A stretch of 22,285 bases of DNA, taken from contig DNLQ01000246.1 of the NCBI GenBank assembly GCA_003488415.1, forward strand, positions 1 through 22,285. The letters are read 5' to 3'. The notes below the pieces were generated by a model. The model saw only the letters and a program-made list of their open reading frames with translations. It ran no database searches and had not been told where the DNA came from. The position numbers were made by a program, and so were the translations under genes. Every line of letters begins with the position of its first letter. Position 1 is the stretch's first letter. The stretch comes from Ruminococcus sp. (GTDB lineage Bacteria; Bacillota; Clostridia; Oscillospirales; Ruminococcaceae). This document shows, one piece after another, positions 7,198 to 14,178 of the stretch.

Positions 7198-8425
7198 ATA
7201 CATCCCCGGCAGCTTCCAGCATAGTCTCGGCAAATATCGCATATCCCCGGGAGGGATCTGCAACGAATACGTGTGTCACAGCACCTATAAGACAGCCGTC
7301 CTGTATCACGGGACTGCCGCTCATACCCTGGACAATGCCGCCGGACGCATCAAGGAGCGCTCTGTCGGTTATGCGTATCACCATATCCTTTCCGTCAGCC
7401 CTGTTGCCGGAGGGAGAGGTGTAGTCCACCTTTTCCACTTCGGCTGTATACTGCGCCGGAGCGCCTTTTTCAGCTGAGGTAAGGATATACGCTTCGCCTT
7501 CGTGTACCTGCTGGCGGTGTGCTACGGATACTTTCTCTCTCCCACGGCTCAGCTCCCTTGCTGCCTGTGAGGTGAGAGTGCCGTAGATCCCGGAGCGGCT
7601 GTTGCGGAAGAGCAGACCGTAGCTGCCGGTGCGTGACAGCTTTCCACGAAGCTCGCCCGGTATACCACGTTCACCACGCTTTACCGGACTCAGCTCTACG
7701 GGTACAGCCTCGCCGCTCTGGAGAGGTACAAGCTCTCCGGTATCCGCATCGCAGACGGGATGTCCGAGTCCGGCGAATTTTCCGGTCTCAGGCACAATAA
7801 ACGTCATAGTGCCTATGCCGGCTATACTGTCACGCACCCACATACCTCCACGCCATACTCCGTCGCAGTCAGCTCTGGCAGGGTGCAGCAGAGTCTCGTG
7901 AGTGATACCGTTACGGCTCACCGTAAGAGTAATGGCTTCACCTTCGCTGCGGCTTATGATCTCCTGAAGCTCTCTGTTGGAGCTGACAGGCAAGCCCCCT
8001 GCGGTGCGGATGACGTCGCCTTCGGCAATACCGGCATCTGCCGCAGGGCATATACCGCCGCCGCAGGCTGATACCTCGCCGAGTCCGGTGACCATAACTC
8101 CGTCCATCAGCAGCTTTATGCCAAAGGGAGTACCGCCCGGTACAACTTCCGGCAGCTCCTCCTCACGCACAGCTATACTTCCGGCAGGTATCGCCCCGAA
8201 CAGCGATACTACAGCACGGTGCGGCGAAGAAGAGGATATGGTGCAGGAAAGCTCAGGCAGTCCGGCAAACTTTACCTCTTCATACTGCCGATCTAAAGTT
8301 ATGCGGTCTACAGTGACAGTCTCCGGGAGCTTGCCGGAGCAGTATTCCGCAGTACCGAATAAACACACTAAAGCCGCAGACAATACTGCCGCAGCTGTTT
8401 TTCTGAATATAAATTTTTTCTGCAT
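7196..8425 (-). CDS. spoIVB: SpoIVB-type serine peptidase (family S55)
   Basis: In spore formers SpoIVB is made in the forespore and crosses into the space between the membranes. There it cleaves SpoIVFA, releasing the SpoIVFB protease that activates sigma-K. The 409-residue product is close to the usual 420-430. It has an N-terminal membrane anchor (about 9-27), the family segment GGTPFGIKLLMDGVMVTG (98-114), a PDZ domain (about 118-180) and the S55 peptidase domain. The domain includes WVRDSIAGIGTMTF, GLGHPVCDADTG with the likely catalytic His222, and GIVQGMSGSPVIQDG with the likely catalytic Ser369. AAAGGAA precedes the start. The usual neighbour spo0A does not lie downstream, where the convergent HPr gene is. 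Catalytic motifs are intact, so this is probably functional and suggests sporulation capacity. Confidence 0.92.
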   Translation of the reverse strand: MQKKFIFRKTAAAVLSAALVCLFGTAEYCSGKLPETVTVDRITLDRQYEEVKFAGLPELSCTISSSSPHRAVVSLFGAIPAGSIAVREEELPEVVPGGTPFGIKLLMDGVMVTGLGEVSACGGGICPAADAGIAEGDVIRTAGGLPVSSNRELQEIISRSEGEAITLTVSRNGITHETLLHPARADCDGVWRGGMWVRDSIAGIGTMTFIVPETGKFAGLGHPVCDADTGELVPLQSGEAVPVELSPVKRGERGIPGELRGKLSRTGSYGLLFRNSRSGIYGTLTSQAARELSRGREKVSVAHRQQVHEGEAYILTSAEKGAPAQYTAEVEKVDYTSPSGNRADGKDMVIRITDRALLDASGGIVQGMSGSPVIQDGCLIGAVTHVFVADPSRGYAIFAETMLEAAGDV

Positions 8426-8483
8426 TTATCCGTTCCTTTCGCTTATTGTCCTTACGGACACTGTTAGTATAGGCAATATACGA

Positions 8484-8492
8484 TGATATAAT
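8484..8492 (+). promoter_or_regulatory. Extended -10 promoter element for the gene at 8515
   Basis: TGATATAAT is a perfect extended -10 element (TGnTATAAT) located 22 bases before the start codon. No good -35 is present, which is typical of extended -10 promoters. A small dyad TGTCC-TTAC-GGACA at 8447-8460 lies between this and the divergent spoIVB gene and could bind a regulator. The leader would be very short. Confidence 0.6.
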
Positions 8493-8514
8493 CATTCAGG
8501 GAGAAAGAAAGTTT

Positions 8515-8997
8515 ATGAAAAAAATGATGAAAATGCGCCGCCTGTTCACAGTTATACTTATGTTGCTGACCGCAGTATACCCCGTAACTATGGTTATGCT
8601 CTCCGGAGCAGGCATCGTGTACAACCGTGAGAGCTACGGCAGCAGTCTTTGCATTGCGGGAGCTCTGCTGACAGTCTCCGGAGCAGCCATGACTGCCGGA
8701 GCACTTCTCACCCTGTCACGCCGTAGGGCAGCTGCGGCAATGTCAGTGATACTGTCTGCTGCCGGACTGGTACTGTGCCTGTGTATGCTCCGGATGCTTA
8801 CTGACCACGCAGACCGTGCAGGCTGGAGCGATGCGCTGACCATGACACCTGTAAGTGAGATATACCGCAGAAGGATACTTCCTGCGGCAGTACCCGCACT
8901 TCTTTCCGCAGGCGATTCCGTCATGAAGCTGGTGAAGCACGGCAGGGCGCAGAAGGACGCAGAGGACGCTCCGGGCATACTTGATGACAAGGATTGA
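8515..8997 (+). CDS. Unknown small membrane protein with three transmembrane helices
   Basis: I do not recognise this 160-residue protein. It starts with a basic N-terminus (MKKMMKMRR) and has hydrophobic helices at about residues 10-32, 44-66 and 73-96. A mostly polar C-terminal part of about 60 residues follows, with one amphipathic stretch (RILPAAVPALLSAGDSVMKLV) and an acidic end. By the positive-inside rule the N-terminus is probably cytosolic. GGGAG lies 11 bases before the ATG, and an extended -10 promoter lies just upstream. It is divergent from spoIVB. Its stop codon overlaps the -35 hexamer of the next gene's promoter. A role linked to sporulation is possible from position alone but has no direct support. 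Confidence 0.75.
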   Translation: MKKMMKMRRLFTVILMLLTAVYPVTMVMLSGAGIVYNRESYGSSLCIAGALLTVSGAAMTAGALLTLSRRRAAAAMSVILSAAGLVLCLCMLRMLTDHADRAGWSDALTMTPVSEIYRRRILPAAVPALLSAGDSVMKLVKHGRAQKDAEDAPGILDDKD

Positions 8998-9022
8998 CAT
9001 GAGCTGCAATATGGTGTATAAT
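8994..9022 (+). promoter_or_regulatory. Perfect consensus sigma-A promoter for the dockerin protein gene
   Basis: TTGACA (8994-8999) and TATAAT (9017-9022) match the consensus at all 12 positions with a 17-base spacer. The TGA stop of the preceding gene is at 8995-8997, within the -35 hexamer. Transcription should start near 9029, giving a leader of about 170 bases. A second TATAAT at 9077-9082 lacks a recognisable -35. Confidence 0.9.
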
Positions 9023-9028
9023 TTAGCT

Positions 9029-9202
9029 AAGATGACGGCGTACTTTAACCGTTCGTAAAATATTATGGATAAACCGTATAATATACAAGAGACTGAGCTC
9101 TGCAAACAGTGCTTGAACAGTACCTTCCGCAGCGGTATTATCGGAAGAATAAGACGGGAAAGTACTGATGACTCTTGTAACAACAGCGTAAGGAGTGAGC
9201 CT
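9029..9202 (+). promoter_or_regulatory. Structured 5' leader with alternative pairings at the ribosome binding site
   Basis: TACAAGAG (9084-9091) is perfectly complementary to CTCTTGTA (9172-9179), closing a possible multi-branch structure. Inside it CAGTAC-CTTCCG (9118-9129) pairs with CGGAAG (9142-9147) and GTACTG (9162-9167), with a 14-base bulge between the two right-hand halves. ACTG/CAGT (9092-9095, 9107-9110) may form a third arm. The segment ACTCTT (9171-9176) can instead pair, with one bulge, to AAGGAGT (9190-9196), which contains the ribosome binding site. The two pairings are mutually exclusive, as in translational riboswitches or thermosensors. I found no match to a known riboswitch class by eye. 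Confidence 0.5.
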
Positions 9203-11686
9203 ATGACACATATAAAAAGAATACTTGCGGCAGCGACATCACTGCTCCTGGTGCCGGTCTGCGGAACGATGCCGGTCAGCGCTGAGGAGGAGAACGGGCT
9301 TGTAAGGTCGGACATCAGCTATGAAGAATCGGTGGAGACTATCCTGAATCCCGGAGCAGGCTACACCACTACGCCCTGGTACAGGCTTGCACCGGGCGAG
9401 GTGAAGTCTGTTGACCGCAGCGGTTCAGTAGTGCTTTTCTTTATCTACATCGGCGCATATTCCTCCGGTGCAAACGGTGAACGGTTACAGACGCAGGAGG
9501 GGAAGGAGGTCTATTCCGAGGGGACTGACTATGACCTTGATGAATGTTTCTTTGAGTCTCTCAGGGGGAGCTTTGAGAACTGCCGGAAGAACGGGAGCAT
9601 GATAGCTCTGCGCTTCCGCTACGACGAGAACGGCTATGACGATCCCGAACCGGCGGCCTTCGATCAGGTGCTTCGCCACATACAGCAGATAAAGGACAGC
9701 GGTATCCTTGAGGAGTATGCGGATATACTGGCATTTGTGGAGTCCGGTATGGTGGGAAAGTGGGGAGAGCAGCACGGCGGAAAGTACGTCACCACGGACT
9801 ACAAGGCACAGGTGCTTGATGCCTTCATAGATGCCGTGCCCGAGCCTGTACCCGTAACGGTGCGGACTCCGGACACATTTGCAAAATGGATAGGCGTGAG
9901 CCGCAGCGATCTGCCCGACTATGAAGCTGCCCTTGAAGGCAGGGAGCTTACCGATGAACAGAAGCACAGGCTCACTCATGCATACCGTGTAGGGCTGTAC
10001 AATGACGGGTATATGGGCAGCAACAGCGACCTCGGCACTTATGCCGACCGTGAGAAGGAGACTGCCTGGCTGAACAGACAGTGCGTTACGGCTTACTACG
10101 GCGGAGAGTTCTCCGGCAATATCTCCTTTGCACAGCAGTACGACACCTATCTCCCGGAGAATGCGATACCGGAGATGTACCGCACTCACCTGAGCTATAT
10201 AAACGCCAACATCTTCCAGCTTTACAAGGACTATACCTTCGGTAAGGAGTACGACGTTGAAGGCGCTGATAATTCCGCCTACTACGGTCAGAGCGTGTTC
10301 CAGTTCGTCCGTGACCACATAGGCTACCGCTTTGTACTCCGTGACGCTCAGCTCACCGGGAGCGTTCCCCAGGGCGGAGATATGGAGTTCCGGCTGAAAA
10401 TAGAGAATACCGGCTTTGCCAACCCCATACCCGATACAAAGGCGTACCTGCTGCTGGAGCGTGACGGCGAGTACATAAGCTGTCCGCTGAAGACCGTGGA
10501 TGCGAACAAGTGGGCATCGTGTACGGTCTCCGATATAAGCGGTACGGTATCTCTGCCCGGCGGACTTCCGGAGGGAGAGTGGAGGGTATATCTCAGACTT
10601 CAGATGGGTGATAATACCTTCGATCAGGACAGACTGAGAACGGTACACTTTGCCAACAAGGACATATGGAACGTTCCGCTTGGAGCTAACTTCATCGGCA
10701 AGGTGACAGTTACCGGCTCTGATTCTTCCTCACGTACATTTACCGAAAAGGGGATGCCGGCTGAAAAGGATGTTGTGATGCGGACTGTACGGGGACATAT
10801 AGTCCCTGACGGCATAAGGTCTGAGGGTGAGTGGACTGAGGATATGCTGATAGGCGAGAACGGTGACAACAAGGTGTATATGACTGCTGACGAGAACAAC
10901 ATCTACATCATGGGACAGCTCCCGGATAACGGTGATGGACCGGTATACAACCTGAGGCTCACCCGTGAGGACGGAGAAAGTTACTGGCTGTACTACAGTC
11001 CTAACGGGTATGTATACTTCAACCACGGCGACCACGCAGGAGACTCCTGCAAGCATACCGGCAGGACAGCAGAGTTTACAGTTCCTCTTTCCATGCTGGG
11101 ACTTGAGCCGGGGACAGAGCTGAAGCAGATACGTCTTTTCCTCCAGGACAGCGCACACGACTGGGAAGTGCTGGGAGAGGTGAACTCCGAGCCATGTACA
11201 GTCCCCTCGGACTTCCGTGTATTCACCGGATGCACTGATGTTGTGCTGGGCGAAGGAGATACCTATACCGCAGAGCCGCTGGTAACGTTGGATGGAGCAA
11301 AGTATCAGTGGTACAAGGACGGCAAAGAGATAGAGGGTGCAGATACGAAGCAGTATACCGTGTCAGACGCCGGCACCTATTCAGTGAGGATAACTGCTGC
11401 AAACGGCGGAGAGAGGACTGTGGATATGGTGCGTGTACACAGGTCACAGGGACAGGCTCCGGAGTACTTCTGCGGCGACGCAAACCTTGACGGCAGGATA
11501 AATGTATCGGATGCGGTAGCGGTTCTACAGTACGCTGCCAACAGAGTAAAGTATCCGCTTTCGGAACAGGGACTTGTCAATGCCGATGTTGACGGCGTGA
11601 CCGGCATCACCGGAAGTGATGCGATCGTTATACAGCAGGTAGATGCAGGTGTGATAAAGCAGGCGGAGCTTCCTCTTGTACAGTGA
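9203..11686 (+). CDS. Secreted modular protein: DUF4874/DUF4832-like, CBM9-like, Ig-like and type I dockerin
   Basis: This 827-residue protein is predicted to be exported and held on a cellulosome or cell-surface scaffold by its dockerin. The start at 9203 is set by AAGGAG at 9190-9195 and by the signal peptide that follows directly (about 1-27, ending PVSA). Residues about 40-200 resemble DUF4874 (LNPGAGY; SGMVGKWGEQHGG) and about 205-480 DUF4832, a TIM-barrel-like pair seen in glycoside-hydrolase-like proteins. Residues about 530-660 look like a CBM9-type domain (VPDGIRSEGEW), about 668-745 an Ig-like domain (KYQWYKDGKEIEG), and 756-827 a dockerin. The first dockerin calcium loop (DANLDGRINVSD) is canonical; the second (NADVDGVTGITGSD) has two extra residues. 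The substrate is unknown; a carbohydrate-related role is inferred from the modules. Confidence 0.88.
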   Translation: MTHIKRILAAATSLLLVPVCGTMPVSAEEENGLVRSDISYEESVETILNPGAGYTTTPWYRLAPGEVKSVDRSGSVVLFFIYIGAYSSGANGERLQTQEGKEVYSEGTDYDLDECFFESLRGSFENCRKNGSMIALRFRYDENGYDDPEPAAFDQVLRHIQQIKDSGILEEYADILAFVESGMVGKWGEQHGGKYVTTDYKAQVLDAFIDAVPEPVPVTVRTPDTFAKWIGVSRSDLPDYEAALEGRELTDEQKHRLTHAYRVGLYNDGYMGSNSDLGTYADREKETAWLNRQCVTAYYGGEFSGNISFAQQYDTYLPENAIPEMYRTHLSYINANIFQLYKDYTFGKEYDVEGADNSAYYGQSVFQFVRDHIGYRFVLRDAQLTGSVPQGGDMEFRLKIENTGFANPIPDTKAYLLLERDGEYISCPLKTVDANKWASCTVSDISGTVSLPGGLPEGEWRVYLRLQMGDNTFDQDRLRTVHFANKDIWNVPLGANFIGKVTVTGSDSSSRTFTEKGMPAEKDVVMRTVRGHIVPDGIRSEGEWTEDMLIGENGDNKVYMTADENNIYIMGQLPDNGDGPVYNLRLTREDGESYWLYYSPNGYVYFNHGDHAGDSCKHTGRTAEFTVPLSMLGLEPGTELKQIRLFLQDSAHDWEVLGEVNSEPCTVPSDFRVFTGCTDVVLGEGDTYTAEPLVTLDGAKYQWYKDGKEIEGADTKQYTVSDAGTYSVRITAANGGERTVDMVRVHRSQGQAPEYFCGDANLDGRINVSDAVAVLQYAANRVKYPLSEQGLVNADVDGVTGITGSDAIVIQQVDAGVIKQAELPLVQ

Positions 11687-11690
11687 TAAG

Positions 11691-11714
11691 AAAAGGGCGC
11701 ACACAGTGCGCCCT
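11691..11714 (-). terminator. Intrinsic terminator, better oriented for the - strand gene
   Basis: AGGGCGCAC (11694-11702) pairs with GTGCGCCCT (11706-11714) across an ACA loop. Read on the - strand the stem is followed by TTTTCTTATC, a good U-tract that ends the phosphopantetheinyl transferase transcript. Read on the + strand it is followed by TCGGTG, so it should stop the dockerin gene transcript less well. Confidence 0.8.
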
Positions 11715-11751
11715 TCGGTGTATCAGAATGCTTGTAGTTTAACGGCTGGGA

Positions 11752-12276
11752 TCACCGTGAGCTGACAGCCGTGCTGCACACGTACCTGCCGCCCCGGAGT
11801 ATGTATTGAGAGAACCGGTATCCTTTGGGAGCAGTCACTATCCTGCTGCCCTCAAAGGCGAACTCCGCCGTATCCATAGGGTAGCCGATACCCTTGCCGA
11901 TGCACTTCACGAATGCCTCCTTCAGAGTCCAAAGCCGTGTGAACATCAGATCACGCTCAGACTCGGGAATCTCCTCCAAAAGCCGCTTCTCAGCCGGTGA
12001 AAAGCATCTCCGCACAACTCCCTCACGCATCTCCCTGCACTGCTCGCAGTCGATGCCGCACTCCGTATCCGTTACGATACAGGCAGCGATGCCGCTGCCG
12101 TGAGAGAGATTGAAATGCAGCTCCGGGAAGTCTCTCAGGTACGGCTTTCCGTACTCCATGCGTTCTATGGCTGCCTCCTCCGGGACTCCGTATGGTCTCA
12201 GGCACTCCCTCAGCAGTCTGTGTGCATGGTGGTGCTGTGCTTTTTTGTCAATGTCCATTATCGAGATCATAAGCAT
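11752..12276 (-). CDS. Sfp-type 4'-phosphopantetheinyl transferase
   Basis: Enzymes of this family move the phosphopantetheine arm of coenzyme A onto a serine of acyl or peptidyl carrier proteins, in fatty acid, polyketide or nonribosomal peptide synthesis. The 174-residue product shows the magnesium-binding GIDCEQ (74-79, Asp76 and Glu78) and WTLKEAFVK (116-124), plus NLSHG (57-60). It is shorter than Bacillus Sfp (about 220), mainly at the N-terminus. I chose the ATG at 12276 because AAGGAG at 12285-12290 lies 8 bases before it. A GTG nine bases upstream abuts that site directly and is unlikely. A hairpin sits just before the ribosome binding site with no room for a promoter after it, so expression may depend on read-through from the genes upstream. 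No synthase gene is near, so the carrier protein partner is unknown. Confidence 0.88.
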   Translation of the reverse strand: MLMISIMDIDKKAQHHHAHRLLRECLRPYGVPEEAAIERMEYGKPYLRDFPELHFNLSHGSGIAACIVTDTECGIDCEQCREMREGVVRRCFSPAEKRLLEEIPESERDLMFTRLWTLKEAFVKCIGKGIGYPMDTAEFAFEGSRIVTAPKGYRFSQYILRGGRYVCSTAVSSR

Positions 12277-12298
12277 AACGGTCACTCCTTGTACAAGT

Positions 12299-12329
12299 AA
12301 AGCCTCCCGGACGAACCGGGAGGCTTTTT
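12299..12329. terminator. Strong hairpin with terminator features between the phosphopantetheinyl transferase and the gene at 12331
   Basis: AGCCTCCCGG (12301-12310) pairs perfectly with CCGGGAGGCT (12316-12325) across ACGAA, extended by AA/TT. On the + strand TTTTTG follows. On the - strand, the direction of the annotated genes, the stem is followed only by TTTACTTG. It probably attenuates or partly ends the - strand operon, and would efficiently stop + strand transcripts coming from the dockerin gene. Confidence 0.75.
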
Positions 12330-12330
12330 G

Positions 12331-12612
12331 TTATCTCAGCTCGTTAGCCTTATCGAGCCAGACCTTTGCCACGTCGAGAGCTTCATAGAGTCCGCACTCA
12401 CGCTTTGCGTTCTTCACGAATGCCTTCATGGGATCGACCTCCTTGGTGTCCATCTGAACGATAGTCACCTTTGAAGCCACCTTCTCGCCGCTGACCTCCT
12501 TTGTCCCCGTTATAGTGATCCAGATAACGTACGGATCGGACATATAGCCATAATATATCTGATTGCCGTTCCTCACGATGGGATAGCCTTTATATGTCTG
12601 AAAACTACTCAT
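12331..12612 (-). CDS. Small uncharacterised protein, last gene of the ABC exporter operon
   Basis: This 93-residue protein begins SSFQTYKGYPIVRNGNQIYYG, continues with a strand-rich middle (YVIWITITGTKEVSGEKVASKVTIVQM) and ends with a helical segment (GLYEALDVAKVWLDKANEL). From memory, similar short proteins occur widely in clostridia without assigned function; I cannot verify this here. There is no signal peptide or membrane segment, so it is probably cytosolic. TAGGAGGATGA lies just before the ATG. It follows the DUF4340 gene by 33 bases in the same direction and is followed by a hairpin, so it likely belongs to that operon. Its role in the exporter, if any, is unknown. Confidence 0.85.
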   Translation of the reverse strand: MSSFQTYKGYPIVRNGNQIYYGYMSDPYVIWITITGTKEVSGEKVASKVTIVQMDTKEVDPMKAFVKNAKRECGLYEALDVAKVWLDKANELR

Positions 12613-12645
12613 ATTCTCATCCTCCTATCAAGTAGCGGGTGGGTA

Positions 12646-14178
12646 TTATTTCCAAGTGGTCACAAACTCCTCGTCAGTATCAAGACGCTTGATATTGTCT
12701 ATAAGCGTTGTTACGTAAGACTTTGAGATAAGGAACTTGCACTTGCCGTCAACAGCAATAAGTGCATTGAGGTTGGTGTGACTGAAGAACTCTATCTTTG
12801 TCTTTTTTCCGCTGTGAGTATCGTTGTATTCGATAACTGCCATCGGATCATCCCCAGGGTATTCCTCTTCAAATGCGAAGTCCTCGGCGGAGGCGCTTAT
12901 CAGATAGCTGTAGAACTTTCTGTAGCGCTCGCTGTCGTATTCACTTCCGTTCATCATTACCTTGAAATCGGCAGAAGAAAGTGATGATTTCTCGACCTCG
13001 GGATCAATGCGCTCAATACTGAAATCCTTACTGTCGCCGCCGGCATTGACTGACAGCTTGTCGATATTCCATACATAGCTTGCTATGAATATCTTTGATG
13101 CTATGTCTACGGGCTGTACTGTTGCCCACTTTGCATTATCGGTCTTTACGATATAGATGGTGTTGCTGTCCTTCAGCATAGCGTAGCAGCATTTTCCGTG
13201 CTCGCTGTGTGTGAACGGCTCACTGAGAAGCAGCACGTAGTCCTTGCCGTCGCCGCACTCCATAGTAACTGTGCAGAAGGGCTCGCTGAGTCCGGCTGCC
13301 GCTATATCGGATTCCTTGCAGTGTACGGAGTAGATATCGGCTGCGGAAAGTCCGAACATACCGTTTGTTATATCTGTAGAGCGCTCAACTGAAAGGTAAG
13401 CCTCGATCGGCTCGGTCATTATGTGGGTAGCGGAAGTACCGCCGGAGAACTTGTCGTCCTTGTCTTTCTCGTCAAGCTCCAGAACGATGTTATAGTCCAG
13501 ATCCTCACGCTCTATAGTGAGCTTATCAATGGCGGGATACTGGTCATCTGCCGGAGCCTCCAGCACTGTTTTTTCCATGAACTCAACAGCAGACTTGCTG
13601 TAGTTCATCAGTGCTGAGCTTCTTACGGTATATACGGTATTGCTTCCGTCTACCAGTACATAGTAGTCAGAGCCGGTGGGAGTTTCATCTCCGATATAGA
13701 ACTTCGTCTCGCTTCCGCTCTCGTAGGTGACATCTACGGTGATCTCCGGCTTATCGAGTCCGAATTTGCCAAGCTCCCGGCAGTTCTCCTCTATAAGGTC
13801 GGTGGTCGTGAGTCCGTTTGCATTATTGGCAAGGGTACCTACAAGGGTGTTGTTCAGGAGAACGTCCTGATAATCTTTGAGAGTGTAGGTAGCTCCGCTG
13901 TCCTCGGTTTTTCCGGTTTTCTGTATAACATGGAGGTCTCCGGAAGAATTTGTGACCTCAACGGTTTTGACGACGCCCTCGGGGAGTATACCTGTCTCCG
14001 GATCGGGCTCTGTGATAGTCTCGTCCTTTACAATGATGACTTCCTGCTTTACAACGGCAGGAGGCTCGGGATCGCCGCCTTCTTCCTCGGGCTCAGTGAG
14101 CTTGAGGTAAGCGACTCCGCCGCCCATAAGTGCAAGTACACCAACCAGGGCGAAAATGCCCTTTGCTGTTTTTTTCAT
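12646..14178 (-). CDS. DUF4340-type membrane-anchored protein of a Gld-like ABC system
   Basis: This is a 510-residue protein with an N-terminal anchor at about residues 8-25 (IFALVGVLALMGGGVAYL), a Glu/Pro-rich linker and a long extracytoplasmic part. The part has repeated beta-strand units such as TKFYIGDETPTGSDYYVLVDGSNTVYTV, YVLLLSEPF and IYIVK. The phrase GDETPTG..YYV..DGSNTVYTV is characteristic of DUF4340 proteins, which commonly lie beside GldG-type genes. The start overlaps the stop of the GldG-type gene (ATGA), with GAAGGAA before it, so the two are translationally coupled. The family's biochemical role is not known. A partner of the exporter on the outer face of the membrane is the simplest inference. 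Confidence 0.85.
   Translation of the reverse strand: MKKTAKGIFALVGVLALMGGGVAYLKLTEPEEEGGDPEPPAVVKQEVIIVKDETITEPDPETGILPEGVVKTVEVTNSSGDLHVIQKTGKTEDSGATYTLKDYQDVLLNNTLVGTLANNANGLTTTDLIEENCRELGKFGLDKPEITVDVTYESGSETKFYIGDETPTGSDYYVLVDGSNTVYTVRSSALMNYSKSAVEFMEKTVLEAPADDQYPAIDKLTIEREDLDYNIVLELDEKDKDDKFSGGTSATHIMTEPIEAYLSVERSTDITNGMFGLSAADIYSVHCKESDIAAAGLSEPFCTVTMECGDGKDYVLLLSEPFTHSEHGKCCYAMLKDSNTIYIVKTDNAKWATVQPVDIASKIFIASYVWNIDKLSVNAGGDSKDFSIERIDPEVEKSSLSSADFKVMMNGSEYDSERYRKFYSYLISASAEDFAFEEEYPGDDPMAVIEYNDTHSGKKTKIEFFSHTNLNALIAVDGKCKFLISKSYVTTLIDNIKRLDTDEEFVTTWK

Noticed and set aside
8465..8498. Possible sigma-G promoter for spoIVB (TGAATG and TATACTA on the - strand)
   Set aside because: The hexamers resemble sigma-G elements but are 21 bases apart, longer than the usual 17-18. 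Not strong enough to annotate.
9077..9082. Second TATAAT as an alternative promoter of the dockerin gene
   Set aside because: No recognisable -35 at 16-18 bases upstream, and a perfect promoter lies 60 bases before it.
9065..9202. In-frame 46-residue N-terminal extension of the dockerin protein
   Set aside because: No ribosome binding site before its ATG. The start at 9203 has AAGGAG and is followed directly by a signal peptide.
9485..10648. Long open frame (387 codons) on the - strand opposite the dockerin protein gene
   Set aside because: It lies entirely inside a well-supported + strand gene with recognisable domains, and its translation shows no recognisable domain. It is a mirror of codon bias in the real gene.
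12277..12285. GTG start for the phosphopantetheinyl transferase
   Set aside because: It directly abuts the AAGGAG site, leaving no spacing. The ATG at 12276 has 8-base spacing.
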